Shown: one piece after another, positions 33,885-42,365 of the stretch
Layout: each line of letters begins with the position of its first letter
How positions within the stretch are numbered: the stretch's first letter is position 1
Assembly: GCF_002858925.1 (NCBI RefSeq)
Contig: NZ_PJRS01000022.1
Coordinates: 248,001 to 312,000, forward strand
Source of the DNA: Caulobacter zeae
Lineage (GTDB): Bacteria; Pseudomonadota; Alphaproteobacteria; Caulobacterales; Caulobacteraceae
Direction: 5' to 3'
DNA length: 64,000 nucleotides
Position numbers and translations under genes: made by a program
The notes under the pieces: generated by a model
Databases searched by the model: none
Told to the model about the DNA's origin: nothing
The model's input: the letters and a program-made list of their open reading frames with translations, nothing else

Positions 33885-34445
33885 TTGGCGAGCGAGGGGG
33901 AAGACCCCGACCTGGCGTTGCTGGAAGGCGTGGGACGGGGCGAACAGGCCGCCGTGCGACGGCTGCTGGACGCCCGCCTGCCGCGCATCCTGGCCTTGGC
34001 GCGACGTCTTCTCGCCGATCCGGACGAGGCCCAGGACGTGGCCCAGGAGACCTTCCTGCGGGCCTGGAAACAGGCGCCCTCGTGGCGTCCCGGTCAGGCC
34101 CGCTTCGACACCTGGCTGCACCGCGTGGCGCTGAACCTGTGCCGCGACCGGCTGCGGCGACGGCGGGAGACGATCATGGCTCAGCCGCCGGAGGTGATCG
34201 ACGCAGGCCCCACCGGCGAGGGCGCGCTGCTGGGCGTCCAGATCGGCGGCCGTATCGAGGCGGCCCTGGCCGCCCTGCCCGAGCGCCAGCGCGAGGCGAT
34301 CTTGCTGTGCCACCACCAGGGCCTGGGCAACAAGGAGGCCGCCGCCCTGCTGGGGGTGTCGGTCGAAACGCTGGAAAGCCTGCTGGGCCGTGGACGGCGC
34401 GCCATGCGCGCGGCCCTGGCCGACCTGATGGAGGCGGTTCGATGA
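33885..34445 (+). CDS. ECF-type RNA polymerase sigma factor
   Basis: 186 residues. Region 2: LLADPDEAQDVAQETFLRAWKQAPSWRPG and FDTWLHRVALNLCRDRLRR. Region 4: ALAALPERQREAILLCHHQG, then GNKEAAALLGVSVETLESLLGRGRR. TTG at 33885 is the start that has a ribosome site (GAGGTGAGG just before it); no ATG is in frame. It is the first of three closely spaced genes with a probable anti-sigma factor and a metal-sensor-like protein, so it likely answers an envelope signal. Confidence 0.9.
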   Translation: MASEGEDPDLALLEGVGRGEQAAVRRLLDARLPRILALARRLLADPDEAQDVAQETFLRAWKQAPSWRPGQARFDTWLHRVALNLCRDRLRRRRETIMAQPPEVIDAGPTGEGALLGVQIGGRIEAALAALPERQREAILLCHHQGLGNKEAAALLGVSVETLESLLGRGRRAMRAALADLMEAVR

Positions 34446-34467
34446 GCTTCAAGGAGGGCGCGCGACC

Positions 34468-34899
34468 ATGACCCCCGACCGCTTCGCCGAACTGGCGGCC
34501 GCCCACGGCGGCGACATCGGCCGCTGGCCGCAGGACCTGCGAGAGGCGGCCCGCGCCGCGCTCGCCGCCGATCCGCACGGCCTGGGCGCGGTGCTGGCCG
34601 CCGAGGCCGATCTGGACCGCCTGCTCGACCTGGCCCCGGCCCAGAGCGCCGACGCCGCCCTCTTGGGCCGGCTGCTGGAGGCTGCGCCCAAGCCGCGCCG
34701 CTCGGCCAGCGCCTGGTGGGCGGGGCTGGCTGCGGGCCTGGGCCTGGCCGTCGCCACCGTGGCGGGGGTCGCCGTCGGCGTCGCCTCGGGCGCGGGCGAG
34801 CGGCTGGACCGCCGGGCCGACGCCATACTGGCGGCCGCCTACGACCAGCCCGAGCCCGACACGGCGGCCGAGGCGCTTGAGGAGGCGACCGACCTGTGA
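34468..34899 (+). CDS. Probable membrane anti-sigma factor
   Basis: 143 residues. An N-terminal cytoplasmic part of about 85 residues (FAELAAAHGGDIGRWPQDLR) is followed by one membrane helix (about 85-107, AGLAAGLGLAVATVAGVAVG) and a short acidic tail. Size, topology and place directly after an ECF sigma gene indicate an anti-sigma factor, although no zinc-binding HxxxCxxC motif is present. An AAGGAGG site lies before the ATG. The stop overlaps the next gene. Confidence 0.65.
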   Translation: MTPDRFAELAAAHGGDIGRWPQDLREAARAALAADPHGLGAVLAAEADLDRLLDLAPAQSADAALLGRLLEAAPKPRRSASAWWAGLAAGLGLAVATVAGVAVGVASGAGERLDRRADAILAAAYDQPEPDTAAEALEEATDL

Positions 34900-35408
34900 G
34901 CGCCAACCGTTCCCTGATCATCGCCCTGGTCGCGTCCGGCGCGCTGAACCTCTTCCTGGTCGGCGGCATCGCCGGCGCGGCCTGGATGCGCCAGGAGGCT
35001 CGCCGCGAAGCCCCGATCGCCGCCGCCCTGGCCCAGCGTCCGCCGCTGTGGACCGCCGGCCGCGACCTGCCGCCCGAGCATCGCCGCGCCCTGCGCCGCA
35101 GCCTGCGCGAGGCCGCGCTTGAGAACCGCGCCGACGCCCAGGCCGCCCGCGCCGAGCGCAGGGCCGTGGTCGACGCCATGTTGCACGGCCGCTTCGACCG
35201 CGCCGAGGCCGGGCGCCGCATGGCCGCCGCCCGGACGCTGGAAAGCGGCGTGCGCGCCAAGGTCGACGGCCGCCTCGTCGGCTTCGCCGAGAGCCTGCCG
35301 CCGGAGGAGCGCAAGGTGCTGGCCGAGGGTCTGAGGCGGGTCTACGCCCCGCGCCAGAAGCCTCGCGAGGAACGCCCCGAGCGGCCGCGCAGAAAAAACG
35401 ACGGCTAG
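34896..35408 (+). CDS. Periplasmic heavy-metal-sensor-like protein (CnrX/Metal_resist type)
   Basis: 170 residues, GTG start in a GTGA overlap with the gene before. An N-terminal anchor (LIIALVASGALNLFLVGGIAGAAW) leads into a helical periplasmic domain with LPPEHRRALRRSLREAALEN, RRAVVDAMLHGRFDRAEAGR and SLPPEERKVLAEGLRRVY, the antiparallel hairpin pattern of CnrX/CpxP/ZraP-like proteins. Such proteins sense metals or misfolded protein and act on an anti-sigma factor. Metal specificity cannot be read. Confidence 0.8.
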   Translation: MSANRSLIIALVASGALNLFLVGGIAGAAWMRQEARREAPIAAALAQRPPLWTAGRDLPPEHRRALRRSLREAALENRADAQAARAERRAVVDAMLHGRFDRAEAGRRMAAARTLESGVRAKVDGRLVGFAESLPPEERKVLAEGLRRVYAPRQKPREERPERPRRKNDG

Positions 35409-35465
35409 CCATAACCAAACCGCGTCCGGCTCCGTATCTTCGACACTGAAACCGGAGACACGCCC

Positions 35466-36386
35466 GTGCTGATCCGCCACCGCCCCGACCTGACCGACAA
35501 CGACGTCACCGACCGGGGGCTCTATCTGCGCCGGCGCGAGTTCATCACCGGCGTCGCGGGCCTGGGTCTCGCAGGACTGGGCGGAGCGGCCGGCGCCGCG
35601 CCGCTGGCCTTCTCCAAGGGCTTCTCGACCACCGAGAAGCCGACGCCGAAGGACGACGTCACCAGCTACAACAACTTCTACGAATTCGGCGTCGACAAGG
35701 GCGATCCGGCCGAAAACGCCGGCAAGCTGAAGACCCGTCCCTGGACGGTGCGCGTCGACGGCGCCTGCGAGGCGCCCAAGACCTTCGACATCGACGCCCT
35801 GATCAAGGGCAACAAGCTGGAAGAGCGCATCTATCGCCTGCGCTGCGTCGAGGGCTGGTCGATGGTGATCCCCTGGGTCGGCTTCCCGCTGAAGGACCTG
35901 ATTGCGGCGGTCAAACCGACGTCCAAGGCCAAGTTCGTGGCCTTCGAAACCCTGATGCGGCCCTCGGAAATGACCGGCCAGCGCTGGGACGTGCTGCAAT
36001 GGCCCTATCGCGAGGGCCTGCGCATCGACGAGGCCGTCCATCCGCTGACCCTGATCGCGGTCGGCCTCTACGGCGAGACCCTGCCCAACCAGAACGGCGC
36101 GCCGCTGCGTCTGGTCGTGCCGTGGAAGTACGGCTTCAAGAGCATCAAGTCGATCACGCGCATCAGCCTTACCGACCGCCAGCCGCCGACGGCCTGGAAC
36201 CTGTCGGCGCCGCGCGAATACGGCTTCTATTCCAACGTCAATCCGGCCGTGGACCACCCCCGCTGGTCGCAGGCCACCGAGCGCCGCATCGGCGAGTTCC
36301 GGCGGCGCGACACCCTGGCCTTCAACGGCTATGGCGAGTGGGTGGCGGACATGTACCGGGGCATGGATCTGAAGAAGTTCTACTGA
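35466..36386 (+). CDS. msrP: Methionine-sulfoxide reductase catalytic subunit MsrP (molybdoenzyme)
   Basis: 306 residues, GTG start. A Tat signal ([20 protein letters not shown]) exports the folded protein with its Mo-molybdopterin. Seen: [21 protein letters not shown] of the family, the Mo-ligand cysteine C127 in [20 protein letters not shown], and [17 protein letters not shown]. It repairs oxidised methionine in periplasmic proteins, with electrons from MsrQ encoded next (stop and start share one base, TGATG). Confidence 0.96.
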   Translation: MLIRHRPDLTDNDVTDRGLYLRRREFITGVAGLGLAGLGGAAGAAPLAFSKGFSTTEKPTPKDDVTSYNNFYEFGVDKGDPAENAGKLKTRPWTVRVDGACEAPKTFDIDALIKGNKLEERIYRLRCVEGWSMVIPWVGFPLKDLIAAVKPTSKAKFVAFETLMRPSEMTGQRWDVLQWPYREGLRIDEAVHPLTLIAVGLYGETLPNQNGAPLRLVVPWKYGFKSIKSITRISLTDRQPPTAWNLSAPREYGFYSNVNPAVDHPRWSQATERRIGEFRRRDTLAFNGYGEWVADMYRGMDLKKFY

Positions 36387-37039
36387 TGAAGGACGCTGAA
36401 AAAGCCCCCTTCCCCCTTGATGGGGGAAGGGCTCAAAGGAAACGCCCCTCCAAAACCCGCGACAACCTCATCTACGCCGCCGTCTGGCTGGCCTGCGCCG
36501 CGCCGCTCGCGTGGCTGGCCTTCCGGGCCTTCACCGGCGACCTCGGCGTCAATCCGATCGAGACCCTGGTGCGGCAGCTGGGCGTCTGGGGCCTGCGGCT
36601 GCTGCTCGTCGGCCTCGCCGTCACCCCCGCCGCCGTGATCCTCAAGAAGCCGCGCCTGGTGCGCTTTCGGCGGACCATCGGCCTGTTCGCCTTCGCCTAC
36701 GTGTCGCTGCACCTCCTCAGCTACATCGGCGTCGACCTCTATTTCGACTTCGGCCAGCTCTGGAAGGACATCCTCAAGCGGCCGTTCATCACCCTGGGGA
36801 TGGCGGCGTTCGTGATGCTGGTCCCGCTGGCGGTGACTTCGACCAACGGCTGGGTGATCCGCATGGGCCGGGCGGCCTGGAGCCGCCTGCACTGGCTGAT
36901 CTACGTCATCGCGCCGCTGGGCGTGGCCCACTACTACCTGCTGGTGAAGGCCGATCATCGACCGCCGCTGGTGTACGGCGCGATCCTGGCGGTGCTGCTG
37001 GGCTGGCGGGCGTGGCGAGCGGCAAGGTCCTCCCCCTGA
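36386..37039 (+). CDS. msrQ: Heme-binding membrane subunit MsrQ, with repeat-derived ends
   Basis: 217 residues. Six membrane helices and the conserved histidines in AYVSLHLLSYIGVD, LHWLIYVIAPLGVAHYY belong to the ferric-reductase-like family; it passes electrons from quinol or flavin to MsrP. The N-terminus ([20 protein letters not shown]) is encoded in part by a repeat module (CCCTTCCCCCTTGATGGGGG), and the last codons (ARSSP) by another copy of a family A repeat. An alternative start inside the gene has no clear ribosome site. Confidence 0.92.
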   Translation: MKDAEKAPFPLDGGRAQRKRPSKTRDNLIYAAVWLACAAPLAWLAFRAFTGDLGVNPIETLVRQLGVWGLRLLLVGLAVTPAAVILKKPRLVRFRRTIGLFAFAYVSLHLLSYIGVDLYFDFGQLWKDILKRPFITLGMAAFVMLVPLAVTSTNGWVIRMGRAAWSRLHWLIYVIAPLGVAHYYLLVKADHRPPLVYGAILAVLLGWRAWRAARSSP

Positions 37040-37165
37040 AGGGGGAGGTGTCGCGGAGCGACGGAGGGGGAAGTCGGTGATGACTTCCAACCAACTCGAA
37101 AGCTGAAAACGTCCCCCCTCCGGCCCTTCGGGCCACCTCCCCCAGAGGGGGAGGATCCTGATAGG
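37026..37165. repeat. Dispersed repeat, family A, copy 3, overlapping the 3' end of msrQ
   Basis: CCTCCCCCTGAAGGGGGAGG at 37030, then CTCGAAAGCTGAAAACGTCC, CGGCCCTTCGGGCC and CCTCCCCCAGAGGGGGAGGA. The first module supplies the last codons and stop of msrQ. It lies between convergent msrQ and dipeptidase genes. Confidence 0.8.
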
Positions 37166-37172
37166 CGGGAGG

Positions 37173-38399
37173 TTACTTCGCCCCGCCCGCCCCCTTCGCA
37201 TAGGCCTGGGCCTGGCCCAGCAGGCGCAGCACGTTGCCGCTCCAGATGGCCTCGATATCGGCGTCGCTGTAGCCGGCGGCCTTCAGGCGGGCGGTGATCT
37301 TGGGCAGGTCGGCCACGTCTTCCAGGCCCTCGACGCCGCCGCCGCCGTCCCAGTCGGCGCCGATGCAGACGGCCTTGGCGCCGCCGATCTTCAGCACGTG
37401 GTTCATGCTGTCCATGAAGGTGTCGAAGTTGGCGCGGACCGGCGGGAATTTCTTGTCCAGCTCGGCGCGCTTCTTGGCGTAGGAGACGAAGTCGGCCTGG
37501 GTCGCGTCATCGCCCGGCCCACGGCCCAGGGCCTCCAAAGCGGCCTTGCGCTCGGGGCTGTTGGTCGAGGCGCGCAGATAGACCGAGTTGATGCAGATCG
37601 CCCCGCCGCTCTCGGCGATCTTGCGGATGTGCGCGTCGTCGAGATTGCGCGGGTGGTCGAACACCGCCCGGGCGCCCGAGTGCGAGGCGATGACCGGGAC
37701 CTTCGACAGGGCCACGGCCTGGTCCACGACATCGTCCGAGGCATGGCTGACGTCGATCAGGATCCCCAGGCGGTTGGCCTCGGCCAGCCAGCGCAAGCCC
37801 AGCGGCGAGAAGCCGTTCCAGATCTTGCCCTTGGGGTCGGTCGAGCTGTCGGCGAACTGGTTGTTGCGGAAGTGAACGGGGCCGGCCATCCGCACGCCCG
37901 CGCCGTAGAAGGTCTGAAGCAGGGTGAGGTCCTCGCCCAGCGGCCAGCTGTTCTCGATGCTCTGGAAGGCGAACTTCTTGCCCGCCTTGTTGATGCGGAT
38001 CGCGTCCTCGGGCGTGTAGGCCAGCTCGAACTTGTCGCTGTGCGCCGAGACCATCTCGCGGATCTCGGTTGCGCGGGTCAGGGCGAAGTCGCGGGCCCAG
38101 CGATAGCCCTCGGCGGTCAGCTCGCCCTGGCCGGTATAGATCACGAAGAACCCGCCATCGAGGCCGCCATCGTTCATGCGCGGCAAGTCGACCTGGCTGA
38201 AGTCCTGCAGCACGCTGTGGCGGTCGACCATGCTCCAGCCGGGCCGGGCGAAGTGCTCGGGCGTGTCGAGGTGGGTGTCCAGCGTCAGGATGCGCTCGTG
38301 CAGCGCCTTATCGGCCTTTGAGACCGGCGCCTCGGCGGCATGGGCGGCGGCGCCCAGGAGGGCGGCCGAGCCGAGGAGGACTGACAGCAGGCGACGCAT
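37173..38399 (-). CDS. Secreted membrane dipeptidase, M19 family
   Basis: 408 residues with a signal peptide ([20 protein letters not shown]). Zinc ligands as in renal dipeptidases: HLD in [13 protein letters not shown], the glutamate of [11 protein letters not shown], and histidines in [12 protein letters not shown] and [17 protein letters not shown], with the late aspartate in [12 protein letters not shown]. It cleaves dipeptides, including those with a D-residue at the second place. No operon partner; the next gene upstream is separate. Confidence 0.92.
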   Translation of the reverse strand: MRRLLSVLLGSAALLGAAAHAAEAPVSKADKALHERILTLDTHLDTPEHFARPGWSMVDRHSVLQDFSQVDLPRMNDGGLDGGFFVIYTGQGELTAEGYRWARDFALTRATEIREMVSAHSDKFELAYTPEDAIRINKAGKKFAFQSIENSWPLGEDLTLLQTFYGAGVRMAGPVHFRNNQFADSSTDPKGKIWNGFSPLGLRWLAEANRLGILIDVSHASDDVVDQAVALSKVPVIASHSGARAVFDHPRNLDDAHIRKIAESGGAICINSVYLRASTNSPERKAALEALGRGPGDDATQADFVSYAKKRAELDKKFPPVRANFDTFMDSMNHVLKIGGAKAVCIGADWDGGGGVEGLEDVADLPKITARLKAAGYSDADIEAIWSGNVLRLLGQAQAYAKGAGGAK

Positions 38400-38493
38400 G
38401 GAACACTCCGGAACAGCTGATGCCGCCAAGCTCCGCAATGCCGAACCCTACGTCAAGGACATTAGATTTTCTTCGCGCTATCGGTCCTGGCTG

Positions 38494-38757
38494 CTAGGGC
38501 GGCGGGCAGTCGGTGCGGACCGGCATGCCGTCCTTGTAGGCGAAGTATTCGGTGCAGGTTCGCTGGCAGACCACAGCCTGGCGCTTGCCGATGTCGGCCG
38601 CGTCCACGACCTCGCCGAAGCTGGTCCAGCCGTCGCCGTTCCAGTCCATCTCGGACCAGCCGTAGCCGTGCCCCAGCCCGCCGAACGCCAGGCTTCCGAA
38701 GAAGGCGGCGGGGGGCGCCAGGAGAACGCCGGCGATGACGAGCACGACGCGCAGCAT
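38494..38757 (-). CDS. Small membrane-anchored protein with one EF-hand-like loop
   Basis: 87 residues. An N-terminal helix (LRVVLVIAGVLLAPPAAFFG) is followed by the loop DWNGDGWTSFGE (38-49), close to an EF-hand, and four cysteine-containing positions near the C-terminus (VVCQRTCTEYF, RTDCPP). It begins one base after the radC stop and is probably co-transcribed with it. Function unknown. Confidence 0.7.
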   Translation of the reverse strand: MLRVVLVIAGVLLAPPAAFFGSLAFGGLGHGYGWSEMDWNGDGWTSFGEVVDAADIGKRQAVVCQRTCTEYFAYKDGMPVRTDCPPP

Positions 38758-38758
38758 C

Positions 38759-39532
38759 TCAGATCAGCCCCAACGCCTTGAAGCTGGCCACGCCGTCGCG
38801 GCCGACCACCAGATGGTCGTGGACGGCGATGCTCAGCGCCTTGCCGGCCGAGATGATCTGCTTGGTCATCTCGATGTCCGGCCGCGAGGGGGTCGGGTCG
38901 CCGCTCGGGTGATTGTGGAGAAGGATCAGGTTGGAGCTGGAGAGCTCCAGCGCCCGGCGCATCACCTCGCGCGGATAGACCGGCGCATGGTCGACCGTGC
39001 CGTGATTCATCACCTCGTCGGCGATCAGCTGGTTCTTCTTGTCGAGGAACAGCACCCGGAACTGCTCGCGGGACTCGTTGGCCAGGGCCACGCGCACATA
39101 GCCCAGCAGCGCCGTCCACGACGAGATCACCGGCCGCTTGGCGATGCCTTCGCGCCCGGCCCGCAGGGTGGCCTCGTGCAGGATCTTGATGTCCACCGCC
39201 GCCGTCTCGCCGACGCCGGGAACGGTCTTCAGCTCCTCGACGGTGGCGCCCAGCACACCCGCGAACGAGCCGAACCGGGCCAGCAGGGCCTTGGCGAGGG
39301 GTTTGACGTCGCCGCGCGGCAGGCTGCGGAAGAGATAGAGCTCAAGCAGCTCGTAGTCCGGGAGCGCGGCCAGGCCGCCGGCCCTGGCCCGCTCCCTCAG
39401 CCGCTCGCGATGGCCAGAATGGTGGGCGGCGACCAGTGCGGCCTTGCTTGGCTTGCCGGCCTTGGCCGGCTCCGCCGCCTGGGGCGCGCGCGGCGCGGCT
39501 TCCGACACCCTCAAGGACTTGCCGCTGACCAT
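38759..39532 (-). CDS. radC: RadC family JAB domain protein
   Basis: 257 residues. An N-terminal tail rich in Ala and Lys, a helix-hairpin-helix region (LARFGSFAGVLGATVEELKT, VPGVGETAAVDIKI) and the JAMM metalloprotease-like site: E in ESREQFRVLFLDKKNQLI and HNHPSGDPTPSRPD. Once called a DNA repair protein, its role is still unsettled. Stands at the head of a two-gene unit with the small EF-hand-like protein. Confidence 0.93.
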   Translation of the reverse strand: MVSGKSLRVSEAAPRAPQAAEPAKAGKPSKAALVAAHHSGHRERLRERARAGGLAALPDYELLELYLFRSLPRGDVKPLAKALLARFGSFAGVLGATVEELKTVPGVGETAAVDIKILHEATLRAGREGIAKRPVISSWTALLGYVRVALANESREQFRVLFLDKKNQLIADEVMNHGTVDHAPVYPREVMRRALELSSSNLILLHNHPSGDPTPSRPDIEMTKQIISAGKALSIAVHDHLVVGRDGVASFKALGLI

Positions 39533-39615
39533 CGCGCCCCTCTGTGTGAGAGCGATTAGAGCTTAGCAATCAGAGGTTGTCGAGAGGGGTGTCATGCTTC
39601 CCAACGCCAACAGGC

Positions 39616-39746
39616 CGAAGCAAAGCGCAGAGCCGGGACCCAGGGGCCGCCGGCAATGCGTCGGCAACCACCTGAGCGGACAGTCTCGGCGCCGCCGCCC
39701 AGTCCCCAGGGTCCCGTAGAAGCCCTACGGGCTTTCCGGGATGACG
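39616..39746. repeat. Dispersed repeat, family C, copy 2
   Basis: GGGACCCAGGGGCCGCCGGC near 39634 and CCCCAGGGTCCCGTAGAAGC near 39703, ending TTTCCGGGATGACG. Same inner inverted pair and outer arm as at 28786-28925. It lies between the metQ 3' end and the radC 5' end. Confidence 0.8.
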
Positions 39747-39771
39747 ACCTGAAGGAGATCGAAAGGAAAAA

Positions 39772-40575
39772 TCAGAACGCCGGGACCACCGCGCCCTTGT
39801 ACTTCTCCGCCATGAACGCCTTCACCTCGGGCGAGGTCAGGGCCTTGGCCAGCTTGGCCACGCGCGGGTCCGAAGCATTGTCCGGGCGGGTGACCAAGAA
39901 GTTCACGTAGGGGCTGGTCTTGTCCTCGATAAGCAGGGCGTCCTTGGCCGGGTCGAGCTTGGCGTCCAGGGCGTAGTTGGTGTTGATCACCGCCAGGTCG
40001 ACCTGGTTCAGCACCCGCGGCAGCGTCGCCGACTCCAGCTCCTTGAACTTCAGGTTCTTCGGATTGGCGGTGATGTCCTTCAGGGTCGAGACCGGATTGG
40101 TCGGGTCCTTCAGGGTGATCAGGCCGTTCTTGTTGAGCAGCAGCAGGGCGCGGCCACCGTTGCTGGGCTCGTTGGGGATGGCCACCGTGGCGCCGGCCGG
40201 CAGGTCGGCGATGGCCTTGATTTTCGAGGAATAGGCGCCCAGCGGCTCGATGTGCACGCCCGTCGCCTTCACCAGGCCCCAGCCGCGGTCGGCGTTGACG
40301 GTGTCGAGATAGGGGCCGGTCTGGAAGTAGTTGGCGTCCAGGCGCCTCTCGGCCAGCTGCACGTTGGGCTGGACGTAGTCGTTGAACACCTTGACGTCGA
40401 GCTTCAGGCCCTCGGCCGCCAGCTTCGGCTTGATGAACTCCAGGACCTCGGCGTGCGGCACGGCGGTGGCGCCGACCACCAGGGTGTCGGCGGCCGACGG
40501 CGCGGGCTGGCGACCGCAGGCGGCCAGCAGGGCGAAGGCGGCGAGGCTGACGAGTGCGGCGCGGCGGGCGACCAT
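39772..40575 (-). CDS. metQ: Methionine ABC transporter binding lipoprotein MetQ
   Basis: 267 residues. Lipobox LLAAC with lipidated C20. Family blocks: VVGATAVPHAEVLEFIKPKL, VQLAERRLDANYFQTGPYLD, VAIPNEPSNGGRALLLLNKN and VINTNYALDAKLDPAKDALL. It binds methionine and hands it to MetNI. The metN and metI genes are not adjacent: two unrelated genes and a repeat lie between, so metQ seems to have its own promoter in the 91-base gap before it. No SAM riboswitch was seen there. Confidence 0.92.
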   Translation of the reverse strand: MVARRAALVSLAAFALLAACGRQPAPSAADTLVVGATAVPHAEVLEFIKPKLAAEGLKLDVKVFNDYVQPNVQLAERRLDANYFQTGPYLDTVNADRGWGLVKATGVHIEPLGAYSSKIKAIADLPAGATVAIPNEPSNGGRALLLLNKNGLITLKDPTNPVSTLKDITANPKNLKFKELESATLPRVLNQVDLAVINTNYALDAKLDPAKDALLIEDKTSPYVNFLVTRPDNASDPRVAKLAKALTSPEVKAFMAEKYKGAVVPAF

Positions 40576-40666
40576 GAACGGCTCCGATAAGTCGATAATT
40601 CCAGGAGGGTATTGCGCACAAACGCCGCCGATGCGGAATCAGTTTTCCTGAGGCGGGGAAGAGGCC

Positions 40667-41026
40667 TCAGTCGTCGTTGGCCGGATCCTCCGGGCCCTGG
40701 ATCGTCCAGTTCGACACGAAGTCGGGATTCTCCAGCACCTCGCCGTTGGCCAGGGTGTAGGTCCCCGGCTGGGCCGCCTTGATGTTCGAGGTCTGCGGCG
40801 GCAGCAGGTAGGTGTCGCCGTCCTCTTCCTCGGTGAGCAGGTCGACGAGGATGCCCTCTTCCGGGTCGGCCGACAGGATGACGCCGTGGAACTGCTCGAC
40901 GTCCTCGATCTCGCCGTCGGCGTCGAGGAAGGTCAGGCCCACCAGGATGATGCGGCCCGGCAGAGTGTCGGCCAGCGCCTGGTCCCAATGCTCGGACGGC
41001 GGGGCGGAAAGGATTTCGTCGGTCAT
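40667..41026 (-). CDS. Conserved-looking acidic protein of unknown function
   Basis: 119 residues, strongly acidic (DADGEIEDVEQF, DLLTEEEDGDTYLLPP, QGPEDPANDD), soluble, no signal or membrane helix. It may form a small beta-barrel. Codon use is that of the neighbours. It lies alone between metQ and a repeat. No family recognised. Confidence 0.7.
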   Translation of the reverse strand: MTDEILSAPPSEHWDQALADTLPGRIILVGLTFLDADGEIEDVEQFHGVILSADPEEGILVDLLTEEEDGDTYLLPPQTSNIKAAQPGTYTLANGEVLENPDFVSNWTIQGPEDPANDD

Positions 41027-41087
41027 TCGGGGTTCTTAAGGCCCGGTATGGCTTGCCGCAATCACCCGAACCTTCTCTCCGACAATC

Positions 41088-41212
41088 GTCATCGCGGGAC
41101 CCAGGAGACTAGGCGCCGTGATCAGGTTCGCCGCCCCGCCGCCAGCCGACGCAGTGCGCCGGCCCCTAGGTCCCGGCTCTACGCGCAGCGCGCTCCGGCC
41201 GGGATGACGCGC
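41088..41212. repeat. Dispersed repeat, family C, copy 3
   Basis: Arms GTCATCGCGGGACCC (41087) and CCGGCCGGGATGACGC (41196), inner pair GGGACCCAGGAG and CCCCTAGGTCCC. Same plan as the copies at 28786 and 39616. It separates the met transporter/GNAT unit from the acidic-protein gene. Confidence 0.85.
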
Positions 41213-41223
41213 ATTGGCTACAA

Positions 41224-41706
41224 TCACCCCAGGCGCTTGGCCCGCGTCAGGTTCAGCGGCGCATAGCCGGCGGCGGCGAAGAAGGCCTGGGCGCCGGCGT
41301 TGTCGGCCCAGGCGTCGAGCACGACGGATTCCAGCCCCAGCGCCCTCGCCTGCCCCTCCAGCGCGGTGAGCAGGGCCGCGGCGATCCCGCGGCGTCGGAA
41401 CGCCGGATCGACCGCCAGATGGTGCAGGTAGAGCCGCCGGCGAGCCAGAGCGAAGGGCGTCTGCGCGCGGTCCTGGACCTCGGCCCAGCCATAGCCGGCC
41501 GCCACGCCGTCGATCTCCGCAAGCAGCAGGCGATGGGCCGGCTGATCCAGCGTGTCGCGCAGGAAGGTCGCCAGCTCGACCGGATCGACGGCGGGCTTGA
41601 AGATCTCGGGCGACAGGGCCGCGTGCAGGGCCTGCACGCCGGCGTTCAGCGCGACCAGGACCGGGATGTCGATGTCGACGGCGGGCCTGATCGCGATCCC
41701 GCTCAC
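41224..41706 (-). CDS. GNAT family N-acetyltransferase, coupled to metNI
   Basis: 160 residues. Acetyl-CoA site: LHHLAVDPAFRRRGIAAALL (R-R-x-G-x-A) and the later DNAGAQAFFAAAGYAPL typical of GNAT enzymes. The GTG start overlaps the metI stop (GTGA), so the protein is made together with the methionine importer. An amino acid or a methionine analogue such as methionine sulfoximine is a plausible substrate, by context only. Confidence 0.88.
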   Translation of the reverse strand: MSGIAIRPAVDIDIPVLVALNAGVQALHAALSPEIFKPAVDPVELATFLRDTLDQPAHRLLLAEIDGVAAGYGWAEVQDRAQTPFALARRRLYLHHLAVDPAFRRRGIAAALLTALEGQARALGLESVVLDAWADNAGAQAFFAAAGYAPLNLTRAKRLG

Positions 41707-42365
41707 CGGTGCGAGACCTTCCGCACCACCGTGTCGCCGACCATCTGCAACACCTGCACCAGGATCAGCAGCAGCACGACGGTGACCACCATGACGTCGG
41801 TCTGGAAGCGCTGGTAGCCGAAGCGGATGGCCAGGTCCCCCAGGCCGCCGGCCCCGACCACGCCGGCCATGGCGGTGTAGGAAACCAGCGCGATGGCCGT
41901 CACCGTCGCCCCGGCGATGATGCCTGGCATCGCTTCGGGAAGCAGCGCGCCCAGCACCACCTGGCGGCGCGTGGCCCCCAGGGCGAAGCTGGCCTCGACC
42001 ACGCCCTTGTCGACCTCGCGCAGGGCGGTCTCGACCAGGCGGGCGTAGAAGGGCGCGGCGCCCACCACCAGCGGCGGAATGGCGCCGGCCACGCCCAGCG
42101 AGGTGCCGACCAGCAGCACCGTCAGCGGGATCATCACGATCAGCAGGATCACGAACGGCACCGAGCGCAGGATATTGACCAGCAGGCCCAGCGCCGTGTG
42201 CGCGGCCTTGCTCTCCAGCATCTGGCCCTTGCCGGTCAGGAACAGGATCACGCCCAGCGGCAGGCCCAGCACCACGGTCAGGGCCATGGAGCCGCCGAGC
42301 ATGGTCAGGGTGTCGACCGTGGCCAGGCTGATATCGGTCCAGTCGATGTTCGAGAACAGGCTCAT
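41703..42365 (-). CDS. metI: Methionine ABC transporter permease MetI
   Basis: 220 residues, five membrane helices, with the coupling loop [26 protein letters not shown] and family blocks [20 protein letters not shown] and [24 protein letters not shown]. Forms the membrane channel for methionine with MetN. ATG overlaps the metN stop by four bases; its own stop overlaps the GNAT start. Confidence 0.93.
   Translation of the reverse strand: MSLFSNIDWTDISLATVDTLTMLGGSMALTVVLGLPLGVILFLTGKGQMLESKAAHTALGLLVNILRSVPFVILLIVMIPLTVLLVGTSLGVAGAIPPLVVGAAPFYARLVETALREVDKGVVEASFALGATRRQVVLGALLPEAMPGIIAGATVTAIALVSYTAMAGVVGAGGLGDLAIRFGYQRFQTDVMVVTVVLLLILVQVLQMVGDTVVRKVSHR

Noticed and set aside
40576..40666. 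Possible SAM riboswitch before metQ
   Set aside because: The 91-base leader has no SAM-I, SAM-II or SAM/SAH core that could be recognised and no terminator.
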